Assembly (NCBI RefSeq): GCF_018294505.1
Contig: NC_057795.1
Span: 516,725,915-516,789,914, forward strand
DNA length: 64,000 bases
Origin: Triticum aestivum
Taxonomy: Eukaryota > Streptophyta > Magnoliopsida > Poales > Poaceae
Direction: 5' to 3'
Part shown: positions 11,117-20,913 of the stretch, one piece after another
Layout of the letters: the number at the start of each line of letters is the position of its first letter
Position numbering within the stretch: position 1 is the first letter of the stretch
The notes under the pieces: generated by a model
Database searches by the model: none
Told to the model about the DNA's origin: nothing
Seen by the model: the letters and a program-made list of their open reading frames with translations, nothing else
Translations under genes and position numbers: made by a program

Positions 11117-11588
11117 TGAGGGAGTCCTGGATTAGGGGGTGTCCGGATGGCCGGACTATGACCTTTGGCCGTACTCCCGGACTATGAAGATACAAGATTG
11201 AAGACTTCGTCCCGTGTCCGGATGAGACTTTCCTTGGCGTGGAAGGCAAGCTTGGCGATACGATATGTAGATCTCCTCCCATTGTAACCGACTCTGTGTA
11301 ACCCTAGCCCTCTCCGGTGTCTATATAAACCGGAGAGTTTTAGTCCATAGGATGAACAACAATCATACCATAGGCTAGCTTCTAGGGTTTAGCCTCTCTG
11401 ATCTCGTGGTACATCAACTCTTGTACTACCCATATCATCAATATTAATCAAGCAGGAGTAGAGTTTTACCTCCATCGAGAGGGCCCGAACCTGGGTAAAA
11501 ACATCGTGTCCCTTGTCTCGTGTTACCATCCGCCTAGACGCACAGTTCGGGACCCCCTACCCGAGATCCGCCGGTTTTGACACCGACA
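11117..11588 (+). repeat. 3' LTR of element A
   Basis: 472 bp, TG to CA. It keeps the TATA box (TATATAAA at 11322-11329) that the 5' copy has lost. It is preceded by a short G-rich stretch (TTCAGGGGCTAC) that would serve as the polypurine tract, and followed by the duplicated GTGGG at 11589-11593. Confidence 0.88.
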
Positions 11589-11753
11589 GTGGGCTTTATT
11601 ACATGTTTGCAGCCCCTGATGCCCTCTATGGGGGTACATGTATAGCACCCAGCTCAGGTTTATCTTGGCTGTTACCAACGGTGGTGCGCCGGACTCATCT
11701 AACCGTGTCTGTGGTCTTAACGACCGATCATGCATTCTGATAGGAGAGGTCGC

Positions 11754-12293
11754 TTAGTGTCCGGCTGCTAGAGCCGCCACAAACTCTTCCGCACGTAAGG
11801 AACGCTCTGTGTTTCCGCTAACAGTGATGACGCCACATGGACCGGGCATCTTGAGTTTAAGGTAGGCGTAGTGCGGTACTGTGTTGAAGCGAGCGAAGGT
11901 TGTTCTTCTGAGTAATGCATGATAGCTGCTTCGGAAGGGAGCAATGTCGAAGAGTAATTCTTCGCTTCTGAAGTTGTCGGGAGAACCGAATGTCACCTCT
12001 AATACGAGGGAGCCCCTGCAGTGGGCCTCAACGCCTGGTATCCCTCCTTTAAAGGTGGTGTTACTTTGGCTGATTCTAGATGGGTCTATCCCCATTTTTT
12101 GGATAGTGTCCTTATATATCAGATTGAGACTACTGCCATCGTCCATGAGGACACGAGTGAGATGGTATCCATCAATTATTAGGTCGAGCACCAAGGCAGC
12201 CGATCCTCCGTGCCGGATACTAGTCGGGTGGTCCCTGTGATCAAAAGTGATCGGGCAGGCCAACCAGGGGTTGAATTTGGGGGCAACGGGCAC
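11754..12293 (-). pseudogene. Element B protease-like domain
   Basis: A 179-codon open frame. It carries SIRHGGSAALVLDLIIDGYHL, then VLMDDGSSLNLIYKDTIQKMGIDPSRI, VTFGSPDNFRSE and YHALLRRTTFARFNTVPHYAYLKL. This is the retropepsin-like part of a Gypsy polyprotein, here with D-D-G in place of the catalytic D-S/T-G. It overlaps the preceding gag frame (12546-12241) in a different phase, so the polyprotein is broken. After the domain the sequence reaches the insertion site of element A without any reverse transcriptase. Confidence 0.7.
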
Positions 12294-14021
12294 TATAGTA
12301 TACTTCTCTGAGCGCGCGTTTGCGCCTTCTCTTTGGTATGTGAGTCGCGTAGATCATGTTTACCGTTTTGACTTCTGGTAGGAATTTTTTCTGTCCCCCA
12401 GTGTTCGGCTGACGAGGCTCATCCTCATCCTCACTTGGTGTTTCTCTTCCCTTGTGTTCGGCATTTAACTTGCCGGCCTGCTTGAAGCCCAGCATTCTCT
12501 GTGAGTGTGATTCGCAGGTTTTTTGGGGGTGCCATGAATTTGGCACAATCTGTGCAGGACTTTGTTCAGGCCGGACGGTCCCTCTTTGCCGCCTTTGAAT
12601 GGCTTCTTTCGTTTACCGGGTCGAGAGCCCCTGAATCCGGCGTTGACCGCCGTGTTGTCCAGACTTTCTTCCTTGTTTCGACGCTTGTTTTTATTGCGCC
12701 GTGGCTTCCCGTTGCCATCCCTAATTTCGGTTGTGCCCGGGTCACTAGTGCCTCTACGGGACAACCAGCTGTCCTCACCCACGTAGAAGCGGGTCATAAG
12801 GCTTGTTAAGGCCACAATTGTCCTCGGCTTTTCTTGGCCGAGGTGTCTGGCGAGCCACTCGTCTCGGATACTGTGCTTGAAGGCCGCTAGGGCTTCGGCA
12901 TCCGGACAATCGACAATTTGATTCTTCTTAGTGAAGAAATTTGTTCCAAAGCTTACGGGCTGACTCTCCGGGCTGTTGTATTATGTGACTTAAATCGTCT
13001 GCGTTCGGAGGTCGGACATAGGTCCCTTGAAAATTGGCTCTGAAAGCGTCCTCAAGTTCCTCCCAACTTCCGATTGAATTTTCGGGGAGGCTTTTCAACC
13101 AGTGCCGAGCTGGCCCCCTCAACTTGAGGGGAAGGTATTTGATGGCGTGGAGGTCATCCCCACGAGCCATGTGGATATGAAGGATAAAATCCTCAATCCA
13201 GACCCCAGGGTCTGTCATTCCGTTGTATGCCTCTATGTTCACGGGTTTGAATCCCTGTGGAAATTCGTGATCCAGTACCTCGTCGGTGAAGCACAGAGGG
13301 TGCACAGCCCCTCTATATCTGGACATGTCGTGGCATGCTGTCAATTGTTGTTGTGTCCAGTGTTGATTCCAAACTGGTATTTGATCAGTGTGATCGTCTT
13401 GGTGACCGTAATCCTGCGCCGGAGCATGTGCTCTAATCCATAGATGGACCTGGTCGCGCCGGCCTTTTTGTCCAGGAGCTCACGTAAATCGTGTGTGGTG
13501 TCAGTAGCTACTCTGTTGCGGTCATGAAGTGGTTTATCCGGCCGGTTGGCCCTATTGTTCTTCGGTAGGATGGCCTCATCGTCGAATTTGGGCAGTAGCT
13601 TGCGCTTTGGGTAGCTCTTTGTGTGGCGACCGTTGCCATATTTTTCTTTGGTGTCTAGCACTTTATTCCATCTACGGTTGAGCGTATCCCGCGCAGCCTT
13701 AAGCCTTTGCTTCTGCTTCTTTAGGCTTCTCGCAGTGGCCACAAGCCTTCTGTGGAGGTTATCTTGTTCCAAACATTTTTCCGGGATGATGAATGCATCG
13801 TCATCCGGACTGTACTCTTCTCCGGAGGCAGGTTGATGAGTTCGGCCTTGGGGATCGTTGTGATCGGGCGTCTGCTCCAGGCTGTGTTCGGCGTGACCTG
13901 GCTCATCCTGCTCCATGGCTGGGTCCATATGGTCATTGTTGCCTTTGGAGTTAAACGGGGTGTCAATTTTTCTAGCGATGTTATCACTATTTTTACTTTG
14001 GCTGGACTTAGAGCGGCGCAT
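12294..14021 (-). pseudogene. gag: Element B gag, broken
   Basis: Minus-strand pieces in order: 14021-13341 (basic and acidic N-terminal region with LHRRLVATARSLKKQKQRL), 13344-12928 (gag capsid domain with WIEDFILHIHMARGDDLHAIKYLPLKL and SWEELEDAFRANFQGTY), 12815-12465 (LMTRFYVGEDSWL, basic region, CQIHGTPKKPANHTHRECW) and 12546-12241. Each change of frame is a small indel. The capsid domain is well conserved, but no single frame spans the gene. It parallels 4287-6049 in A. Confidence 0.72.
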
Positions 14022-14117
14022 GTGCCGTCATTTTGTCTTTTGTCCGGGGGGTTTATCCTCCATTGTGTCCTCCTTAGGCGTGTCCACCATGTATATATCA
14101 TATGATGAGGTGGCAGT

Positions 14118-14732
14118 CTAGCGCCCCGTGGTCGGTGGTTCCAAATCGTCCCCTGCACCGACGTCCATACCGTCGATGTCGTCGGATTCAAAGTCAAGCA
14201 TGTCTGTTAGATCATCGACGGTGGCTATTAAGTGGGTGGTGGGTGGGCGGCGATTTTCTTCGTCGTCCGAATCCCCCTCGAGCCGGACATAGTTCGGCCA
14301 AGAATCCTCTGACAGAGAGAGAGACCTTAAAGAGTTTAGCACGTTACCAAAGGGTGGGTGCTGAAAGATATCCGCAGTGGTGAACTCCATGATTGGTGCC
14401 CAATTAGCTTTGGTGGGCACGGATGCGTGCGGTCCGGGACCTACAGCCAGAAACAAGTCCGGGGGTCCGGCGACACAAATTTCCTTAGAGGTGGAGTCTG
14501 TGTTCGGCTCCGACGCCGATGAGTATGCGGCCTCCGTGGCGGGGTCCATCCACCCATCCTCGGACGACGCGCTCTGCCCCGGATTTAGGTATGTGGCTGT
14601 TGCAGGCGCAATATCCCGAATACTGTCCGACGGCAGATCCAAGTCGTGCCCGTCGTGACCATTTGGCGCTCCTGACGTAGGCCCGAGTTCATCGAATATC
14701 AAGTCTCCACAGATGTCGGCCGTGTAATTCAA
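14118..14732 (-). pseudogene. Element B ORF1
   Basis: A 204-codon minus-strand frame homologous to the first gene of A. It opens at LNYTADICGDLIFDELGP, so about 60 N-terminal codons are out of frame; they are recognisable as minus-strand coding at 14880-14740 (FLLGQILVF-GFILRANSLG, with a stop near 14775). The acidic tail is retained. Role unknown. Confidence 0.55.
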
Positions 14733-14938
14733 GTTTCCAAACCTGACCTGATGGCCAGGGGCGTAGTTGTCGATCTACTCCAGGTGGCCAAGCGAATTGG
14801 CCCGCAGTATGAAGCCGTCAAACACTAAGATCTGTCCGAGGAGAAAAGTCTCACCCTGGGCCATGTTGTTGTTGATGATTGAAGGAGCCATCAAGCCTTG
14901 CAGCGACGACACAGAGGAACTCTCAATGAAAGCACCAA

Positions 14939-15404
14939 TGTCGGTGTCAAAACCGGCGGATCTCGGGTAGGGGGTCCCGAACTGTGCATCTAAGGCTAAT
15001 GGTAATAGGAGGCAGGGGACACGATGTTTTACCCAGGTTTGGGCCCTCTCGATGGAGGTAATACTCTACTTCCTGCTTGATTGATCTTGATGATATGATT
15101 ATTACAAGAGTTGATCTACCACGAGATTGTAGAGGCTAAACCCTAGGAGCTAGCATATGATTATGATTGTCGTTCTACGGACTAAACCCTCCGGTTTATA
15201 TAGACAAGGGAGGAGGCTAGGGTTAAATAGTCGGTTACAGAGAAGGAGATCTAACATCCGAATCGCCAAGCTTGCCTTCCATGCAAAGGAGAGTCCCATC
15301 CGGACACGGGACAAAGTCTTGAATCTTGTATCTTCATGATCCAACAGTCTGGCCAAAGTATATAGTACGGCTGTCCGGATACCCCCTAATCCAGGACTCC
15401 CTCA
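14939..15404 (-). repeat. 5' LTR of element B
   Basis: 466 bp, the reverse complement of the family LTR: on the plus strand it runs from TGTCGGTGTCAAAACC to GGACTCCCTCA. A TATA-like TTTATATAGA lies near 15195-15204 (plus-strand view). It is more diverged from A and D LTRs than those pairs are internally, fitting an older insertion. Confidence 0.87.
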
Positions 15405-15600
15405 GTCGGCCCATGAACAGACAATTCCAACTCTAGCCCGTTTACGGCCATAATGCGGTCTGTTATTGGCCCATGTTTGGCCAACCGATCATACGGCCCG
15501 TACAAGGCCCATTGATGATACGGCCTGTAGAAGGCCCATTGTTTCTACGGCCCGTAGGAGTGAAATGGTAACTATAGTAAATATGTAGCCCATGGTTATT
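15405..15600. promoter_or_regulatory. Cluster of GGCCCAT / ACGGCCCGT motifs
   Basis: Within about 150 bp there are at least four GGCCCAT words (TGGGCC on the other strand, the plant 'site II' core) and several ACGGCCYGT words. They are arranged as an imperfect repeat of about 33 bp (TACGGCC-GTA-AAGGCCCATTG). Such motifs are common in plant housekeeping promoters. It abuts the LTR of element B, which may have cut it from a gene to the left. A transposon-derived repeat is an equally good explanation. Confidence 0.35.
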
Positions 15601-15857
15601 GTGGCCTAGTTTTAAAAAATAGGTTATTGTGGCCACTAGCAAACCGCAGAAAAAGAATTGCACTGACTACAAGAAAAGAAATAAACAAGACAATAAGGAA
15701 ATAAATAAGCAAGCAACTTACGCTAGGCTATCATGGCTATTACACATATTACATCCACTGGGCATCAAAGTTCGCCACCAGTGCAAATATAGGGAACACA
15801 GCAGCATATAAACGCCGCAGCAAAACAAGTCCAGAACTGAAACCACTTCAGAAGAGC

Positions 15858-16280
15858 TCAAGAAACAATATCCTGGGTACCCATAATGCTGGCAAGATGC
15901 TTAGCAAGCTTATTAACTTTCTCTTGTTTGGCGCTTAAGTCCTCCAGCACTTGTTGTTGCACCAGAAAGTATGCATCTGAATTCTGCAGGGACTTCCTCA
16001 GTCCTTCAGCTTCCTGTCACATAACATCTGATCGATGTCTTTCAACTTAAAGTTGAGACTCAAGAAGCCGAACTGATTCAGGCAACGAGTTCGAAGAGCT
16101 GGAGCCAGCAGTAGTAGCCAGTAACTCGAACACTACATCAAGACAGGACTTTGGGGTTGTTTCAGTGTCTTCAATATAGTTTTTATCAGCTTTCTTGGAG
16201 ACCAGCAGGGATGTCTCACTATCTTGAACCTTATCTGCATTACTTCCTTTACCATTGCATAACGGGGTACTCTTCTCCAA
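15858..16280 (-). pseudogene. C-terminal exons of an unrecognised coiled-coil gene
   Basis: On the minus strand, a segment ending at the TGA at 15858-15860 encodes EAEGLRKSLQNSDAYFLVQQ, then VLEDLSAKQEKVNKLAKHL, preceded by a CAG acceptor-like site near 16015. A further frame, 16280-16047, encodes CNGKGSNADKVQDSETSLL and SSSSNSLPESVRLLESQL. Heptad-like leucines suggest a coiled coil. Together with the exon-like pieces to 19596 it looks like the 3' end of a multi-exon gene that is not one of the transposon genes here. I do not recognise the family. No start could be assigned and the upstream part is split by the CACTA element. Confidence 0.4.
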
Positions 16281-16876
16281 TATTTTATCCGCGTTCTAAA
16301 AGAGAAACAAACAAACACATCACAGGTTTACAATGTAGTATATGAAACTCATTTTGGTAAATCAGTTCAGTAGTAAGGTGGACAGGATAACAGCATGAAA
16401 CAAACATATATCTATGTAGTATGGTCACTGTATGGTCTATATCATTCTAGTTTATGTTGCCAAATCAAGATAGATACAGTTCGAATCATATCTATTTAAG
16501 ACAAAGCAGCATCTACAGAACATAAGTGTGGGAAACTACATAGCAATAACAACACTTGTAATGTGCATGGCATGAGAACATAACCGTTTATTCAATTGAA
16601 ACTGAAATCAACATAGAGCAAGTTACAACAGCAAACAGCCAAACACGTTGAAGAAACAGGTTTAAAACATACCTGTTGCGCCATTGGAGTTTCAATTGCA
16701 TCCTTAAAATTTGAAATTAGTTGGTATGAGTAAATACAGTGATGCAAGAGCAAAGTAGTATGAACCATAGCTACGGAACCTGGCCTGAGAACAATTCTTC
16801 TTCTGCTTTAAGCGTTGACTTGGGGTTCGAGTGGTGGTCCTCGTGCTTTGGGCACTGTAGTTGCCTTACTAACTGC

Positions 16877-17140
16877 TCATGTTTGGGTGCTCTGTGGTGG
16901 AGACAGTGTTGTGTCAATGGGAACTGGGTGTCTATCTGCTGGGGTTGGGGTTGGAAGGGGTGTAGCTGGTTCTCTGTCCAACTGGGTAGGGGTACAATCT
17001 ACATGAGTGTGGGTTATGTGTGGTGGGGCTGCTTCTTGGGAAAGTACAACTGTGGTTCTATCTGCATCAACAGGTAGCATGATCTTTTCTGAAGATTGTG
17101 TTTTTACTCCCACAGATACTGCCATCACTCCCTCCAATTG
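16877..17140 (-). pseudogene. Exon-like segment of the same minus-strand gene
   Basis: A minus-strand frame encodes GVKTQSSEKIMLPVDADRTT, then a Pro/Thr-rich stretch (PLPTPTPADRHPVPIDTTLS). The first part resembles the repeated exons at 17850-17950 and 18360-18450 (GVETRSSQQTMLSDEAHVLL), so it is a further diverged copy. Boundaries are uncertain. Confidence 0.35.
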
Positions 17141-17780
17141 AAATGGCTGGTAAACAAGAAAAGTAATTGAATGTACAGACAATGTAAGATAGACAGGTGC
17201 AATGGATTGTAGGGAAGAAAACAGGGCATGAAATAGTTCACATTTATGTTGTCTAACCAAACATAATAGCAGGACATAATTTCACATATATGATGGCTAA
17301 TTAAACATGATAGCATGACACAATTTCACATGTATGATGGCTAACTAAACAGGATAGAGCGACATACTTCAAAATATGATGACTATGTAAATAGGATGAC
17401 ATGATATAACTATACGATGTGTCTATTAAAGTGGTTGACATGCCATAAATCACAAACATGTCGTCGATGGAAACATGATGGCATGATATAATTCACGGAT
17501 AGAATGACATAATTTAAAATATGATGACCATGTAAACAGGATGGGATCATATAACTATATTATTTCTTTAGAAAATGGGTTGGCATGCCATAATTCAGAT
17601 ACATGTTGTCTATGTAAACATCATGGCATGACATAATTCAAATATATGATTTATATACTAAGGAAGTGAGCAGAGGGCAATCGCATATATGATGTGTCAA
17701 CTAAGGAGATGGCATTCAATATTGTGTATATGATGTAAAAACTAAGCATTGCAATACAACATATGCATGATATGAGTAAT
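17141..17780. other. Intron-like AT-rich DNA with ATGATGGCATGACATAATTCA-type repeats
   Basis: No coding sequence. It is full of variants of a 30-50-bp phrase about ACATGATGGCATGACATAA and TTCACATATATGATG, repeated irregularly. The same phrases separate the duplicated exons further right. Confidence 0.45.
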
Positions 17781-17787
17781 ATAACCC

Positions 17788-18900
17788 TGCCAAGTTTGCG
17801 CATACACCTCAGGGGGATAATAGGACTGGTCACCTGCCTCTGAATCCTCCTCTGAAGAGCTATTTGTAGCCAGCAAGATATCTGCTTCAACAGGTAGCAT
17901 TGTCTGCTCTTAAGACCTTGTTTTCACTCCAGATTTCTCCATCACCAATTCAAATGGCTGATGCACAGGAAGAGCAGTTGAATATACAAATATTATCGAC
18001 AAAAGCAATGAGAAATAAAAAAAAGGACGGCATGATATAATCACATATATGACGCTTGCCTAAACAACATGGCATTGCATAATTCACATACATAATGCCT
18101 TGCAACAAGATAACATTGCATAATTCACATATATAATGTCTTGCAACAAGATGGCATTGCATAATTCACATATATGGTAATTAGGCACTAAATAGGTGGC
18201 ATTCACACAAAGCATGTCTAAACTAAGCGAATGACATAGCAATGCAAGATAACATACGCATGATATGAGCAAAATAACCCTGCCAAGTTAGAGCATGCAC
18301 CTCGGGGGGGGGGGATATGACTGGTCATCTGTCTCTGAATCCTCCTCTGAGGAGCTATTTGTAACCAGCAAGACATGCGCTTCGTCAGATAGCATTGTCT
18401 GCTGTGAAGACCTTGTTTCCACTCCAGATTTTTCCATGACCGTGCCGAATGGCTGATGCACAGGAAGAGTAATTGAATGTACTAAAATTGTTGACAAATT
18501 TAACACGTAATAAAAAATGATGGCATGATATAATTCACATATAAGATGACTGGCTAACCAGGGTGGCATTGCAAAATTCACATATATGATGCCTGGCTAA
18601 ACAAGATGGCATTGCATGATTCTCATATACGATAAAGAGACTAAATAGATTGCATTGACACAAAGCATGTCTAAACTAAGCAGATGACATCTTTAATGTA
18701 TACAGTAAGCAATGCAAGGCACCATATGCATGATATTACCAACATCAGCATGCCAAGTTAGAGCGAAGACCTCATGGGGTAAATAGGAGTGGTCTTCTCC
18801 TTCTGAATCCCCCTCAGAATAGTTATCTTCCTCTTGATTACAATCCGAAATGAGTGGAGGGGAGTTGCCTTTGCGCCCACCATGGAACGACGTCTGCATG
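17788..18900 (-). repeat. Tandem exon-plus-intron duplications, period about 470-493 bp
   Basis: The string TGCCAAGTT recurs at 17788, 18281 and 18751. After each comes a minus-strand exon-like stretch encoding an acidic motif (TNSSSEEDSETDDQSYPPP in the middle copy), preceded on the minus strand by a LSDEAHVLL-like stretch. Then follows AT-rich intron-like DNA with TTCACATATATGATG phrases. The copies are diverged: the left copy has a stop in the exon (TAAGAGC near 17910), the right one has related but altered residues (EEDNYSEGDSEGEDHSYLP). This looks like a gene that grew by repeated internal duplication of one exon, now decayed. Confidence 0.5.
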
Positions 18901-19305
18901 AAATTTTATTGCCACGCAAGGCTCGTCTCTTTTGCTCTACATGATCAGTTCCATTGTGTACAATAACTGGCATGCATAGGAATAAAACATAGTGAGATTA
19001 TGTAAGGAGTGCATGCACAAATCCAGAGTGATGGTAGCAAACTGTGGATACACCCAAAACCAATGATAGCAGGCAGATAATAGCTTTAGTTAAAAAATAC
19101 AAATAATGGCTCCTTTAATGTTTGTTTGCACCCAACATGAAACTCATAGTAGACACCGGAGATTAACCAGATAGAAGACAGGTAGTGCTGATTGCTGCCC
19201 CAATATGTACCCCACAACCATTTAAAAACTCAAGTTTCAGCATTAGTTTGGACCTGACTCGGAGTCTAATAGGTGAACACGACGATAATGTAGCATGTCA
19301 TCATA

Positions 19306-19590
19306 TTAAGCGACACATAACATAAGCAGACACGGAAGAGTGCGACCTCTCTTGCGGACCCGTGTAGTCCTCAAGGTCATATGCTCAGTTGATGATGGTA
19401 ATGCAGTTGTCGTGGCTACCGGTGACAGGGAAGGAGATCTGAGGCGGCAAAAGACAGTCTGGGGAGTGGATCCCTGCTGTGGTGAACCCTTCTGTCGTTG
19501 TAGCAGCTGAGCTGGGGTGGAACACAGCGCCGCAGGAGCAGGACAAACCACACAAGGTTTTCTTTGACACATATCTGTAACAGAAGTAAT
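19306..19590 (-). pseudogene. Upstream exon-like segment of the minus-strand gene
   Basis: The minus-strand frame 19599-19306 encodes CQRKPCVVCPAPAALCSTPA, QLLQRQKGSPQQGSTPQTVF and LRTTRVRKRGRTLPCLL. A basic segment and Cys/Pro pairs are the only features. The CACTA element entered at 19596, just beside it. I do not recognise the protein. Confidence 0.3.
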
Positions 19591-19596
19591 TGAGTA

Positions 19597-19620
19597 CACT
19601 AGTAGAAAACAGGGCTTTCG
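19597..19620 (+). repeat. CACTA left terminal inverted repeat
   Basis: CACTAGTAGAAAACAGGGCT, one mismatch (C for A) against the right end over the first 18 bases. Preceded by GTA. Confidence 0.93.
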
Positions 19621-19629
19621 TCCAGGCCG

Positions 19630-19890
19630 GTTTAGCCCATTAGTCCCGGTTCAATCCAGAACCGGGACCAATGGAGCTATTTGCCCCGGTTCGTGAGCCC
19701 AGGGGGCCGGCCGGGCCACGTGGGCCGTTGGTCCCGGTTCATCCGGACCTTTTGGTCCCGGTTGGTGGGACGAACCAGGACCAATGGTCCTGGCTCCTGG
19801 CCCACCACTATTGGTCCTGGTTGGTGGCATGAACCGGGACCAAAAGGGTTACCTTTAGTCCCGGTTCATGCCACCAACCGGGACCAATGG
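19630..19890. repeat. CACTA left subterminal repeats
   Basis: About six copies, in both orientations, of a word close to TTAGTCCCGGTTGGTG, paired into inverted repeats such as GGTTCATGCCACCAACCGGG. In related elements such subterminal words bind the element's DNA-binding protein; that role is inferred here. The last copy ends about 8 bp before the TATA box of the first gene. Confidence 0.85.
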
Positions 19891-19897
19891 TGCTGCC

Positions 19898-19905
19898 TAT
19901 ATATA
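19898..19905 (+). promoter_or_regulatory. TATA box of the first CACTA gene
   Basis: TATATATA directly after the subterminal repeats, about 380 bp before the ATG at 20286. A leader intron is plausible (donor GTGAGC at 20171, acceptor TATATAG ending at 20278), which would place the ATG eight bases into the next exon. Confidence 0.6.
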
Positions 19906-20285
19906 GCCCCTCGCGCAAGAGCAGAGCACACTGCTCTGTTTTTTCTGGCCGAGGGGGAGAGGGCTTGGTGGTGCTCTAGCTCACCTCCTATGCACACAAG
20001 GTGTTCGATGGAATGCCCGAGCCACACTACTTAAGGTTTCTCCTCTCCAAGCTCGACCGCCAAGCTCCATTTTCCTCAATATTTATCTAGGTTTAGCGGT
20101 CCGTCACGCCCCGTCCCCGTCTTCACCGCCGTCGATCACCCGCGCCGATCTCATCGCCGGCACCACCGTGGTGAGCCTCTTGTTCTTATCTTCTTTCTGA
20201 AAGGAAAAATATTATTACTTGTTTGTTTAGATAGATACTTGTATTATTTTCTTACTTTTATTATTGCATCTTATATAGTGCGCCG

Positions 20286-20732
20286 ATGGTTTTGGTATCC
20301 GCCCCCGTCGGCCCTCGTCCTGTCTATGATTCGGATGTGGTATATATTATCTTTTCATAACTATTGGTTCATTTATTGTTTATGAAAATTATGCCGACCA
20401 ACGTGACATAGATTTTATTTATCTAGGAGGTTGTTGAACCGGAAATTCCAACCGACCCTATTGTCGAGAGGTTAAATTTAGTTGAAGAAGAAAACAATTT
20501 CTTGAAGGAAAAAATAAAAAAACTTAAGGAGGAGAAGATGATATTGGAGTTGCATGTTGCGGATGTCGTCGATGATCACAAGATCAAGATGGATGCAATG
20601 CGCTTGAAGATGAGAAAGATTAGAAAATATGCCATTCATACCGAGGCTTGGTATCATTATGCCGTTGGATCAGTTGTTACCTTGGTTGCGATTATGATCG
20701 CATTTGTTTTCGCATTGAAATGTTTTACATAG
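20286..20732 (+). CDS. Small spliced coiled-coil protein with C-terminal membrane anchor
   Basis: Two exons: 20286-20339 (ATG in the context GCCGATGGT; 18 codons) and 20427-20732. The intron is 20340-20426 (GTATAT...CTAG, 87 bp, phase 0). The predicted protein has 119 residues. Residues about 19-45 lead into an acidic/basic heptad region (LVEEENNFLKEKIKKLKEEK) forming a coiled coil to about residue 90. Then a hydrophobic segment, VGSVVTLVAIMIAFVFAL, stands seven residues or fewer from the C-terminus, typical of a tail-anchored protein. It lies between the TATA box and TNP2 and has no resemblance to known transposase proteins that I can name. The frame is open across both exons and the splice sites are canonical, so it looks maintained. 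The role is unknown; a membrane-bound partner of the other two products is only a guess. Confidence 0.65.
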
Positions 20733-20913
20733 TTTCAATGTATGGTTTAATTAATTTAGATGCTCTGCAGAGCTTTATGTTGTTAGATGAGAACTATGTA
20801 TCTACTTTGGTTTTTATGTGATGATGAACTTCTATTAATTTGGTCACTTAATTATCTATTCATGATGTTCTGTAATGATTTTTGACACACTTAATTATAT
20901 ATAATGCACGCAG

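Larger units (their letters stand above)
2989..11588 (+). mobile_element. Complete non-autonomous Gypsy-type element A
   Basis: An 8600-bp element bounded by two LTRs (2989-3456 and 11117-11588) that begin TG and end CA, flanked on both sides by GTGGG. Sense genes in order are a small ORF1 (3504-4238), a gag gene with a broken frame (4287-6049) and a degraded protease-like region (6050-6448). The second half is read from the minus strand: a multi-part protein at 7745-10550. No reverse transcriptase, RNase H or integrase motif is visible in either strand, so it must be mobilised in trans. The LTRs differ at about 10 positions by eye plus a 4-bp indel. It belongs to the family I tentatively call Fatima-like. 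Confidence 0.88.
11594..15404 (-). mobile_element. Gypsy-type element B, right part (gag half and 5' LTR)
   Basis: Read on the minus strand from 15404 leftwards: 5' LTR (15404-14939), ORF1 (14732-14118), gag (14021-12241) and protease-like domain (12293-11754), then the point where element A entered. Because A lies inside it, B is the older insertion. The five bases beyond its 5' LTR are GTCGG; the matching copy would be outside the window. Confidence 0.85.

Noticed and set aside
16739..17077. Plus-strand Trp/Cys/Gly-rich frame
   Set aside because: Antisense of a better minus-strand exon-like segment; composition is implausible for a protein.
17788..18900. Regularly spaced repeats as a possible CRISPR-like array
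   Set aside because: Repeat units are about 480 bp, diverged and include exon-like sequence; the genome is a plant.
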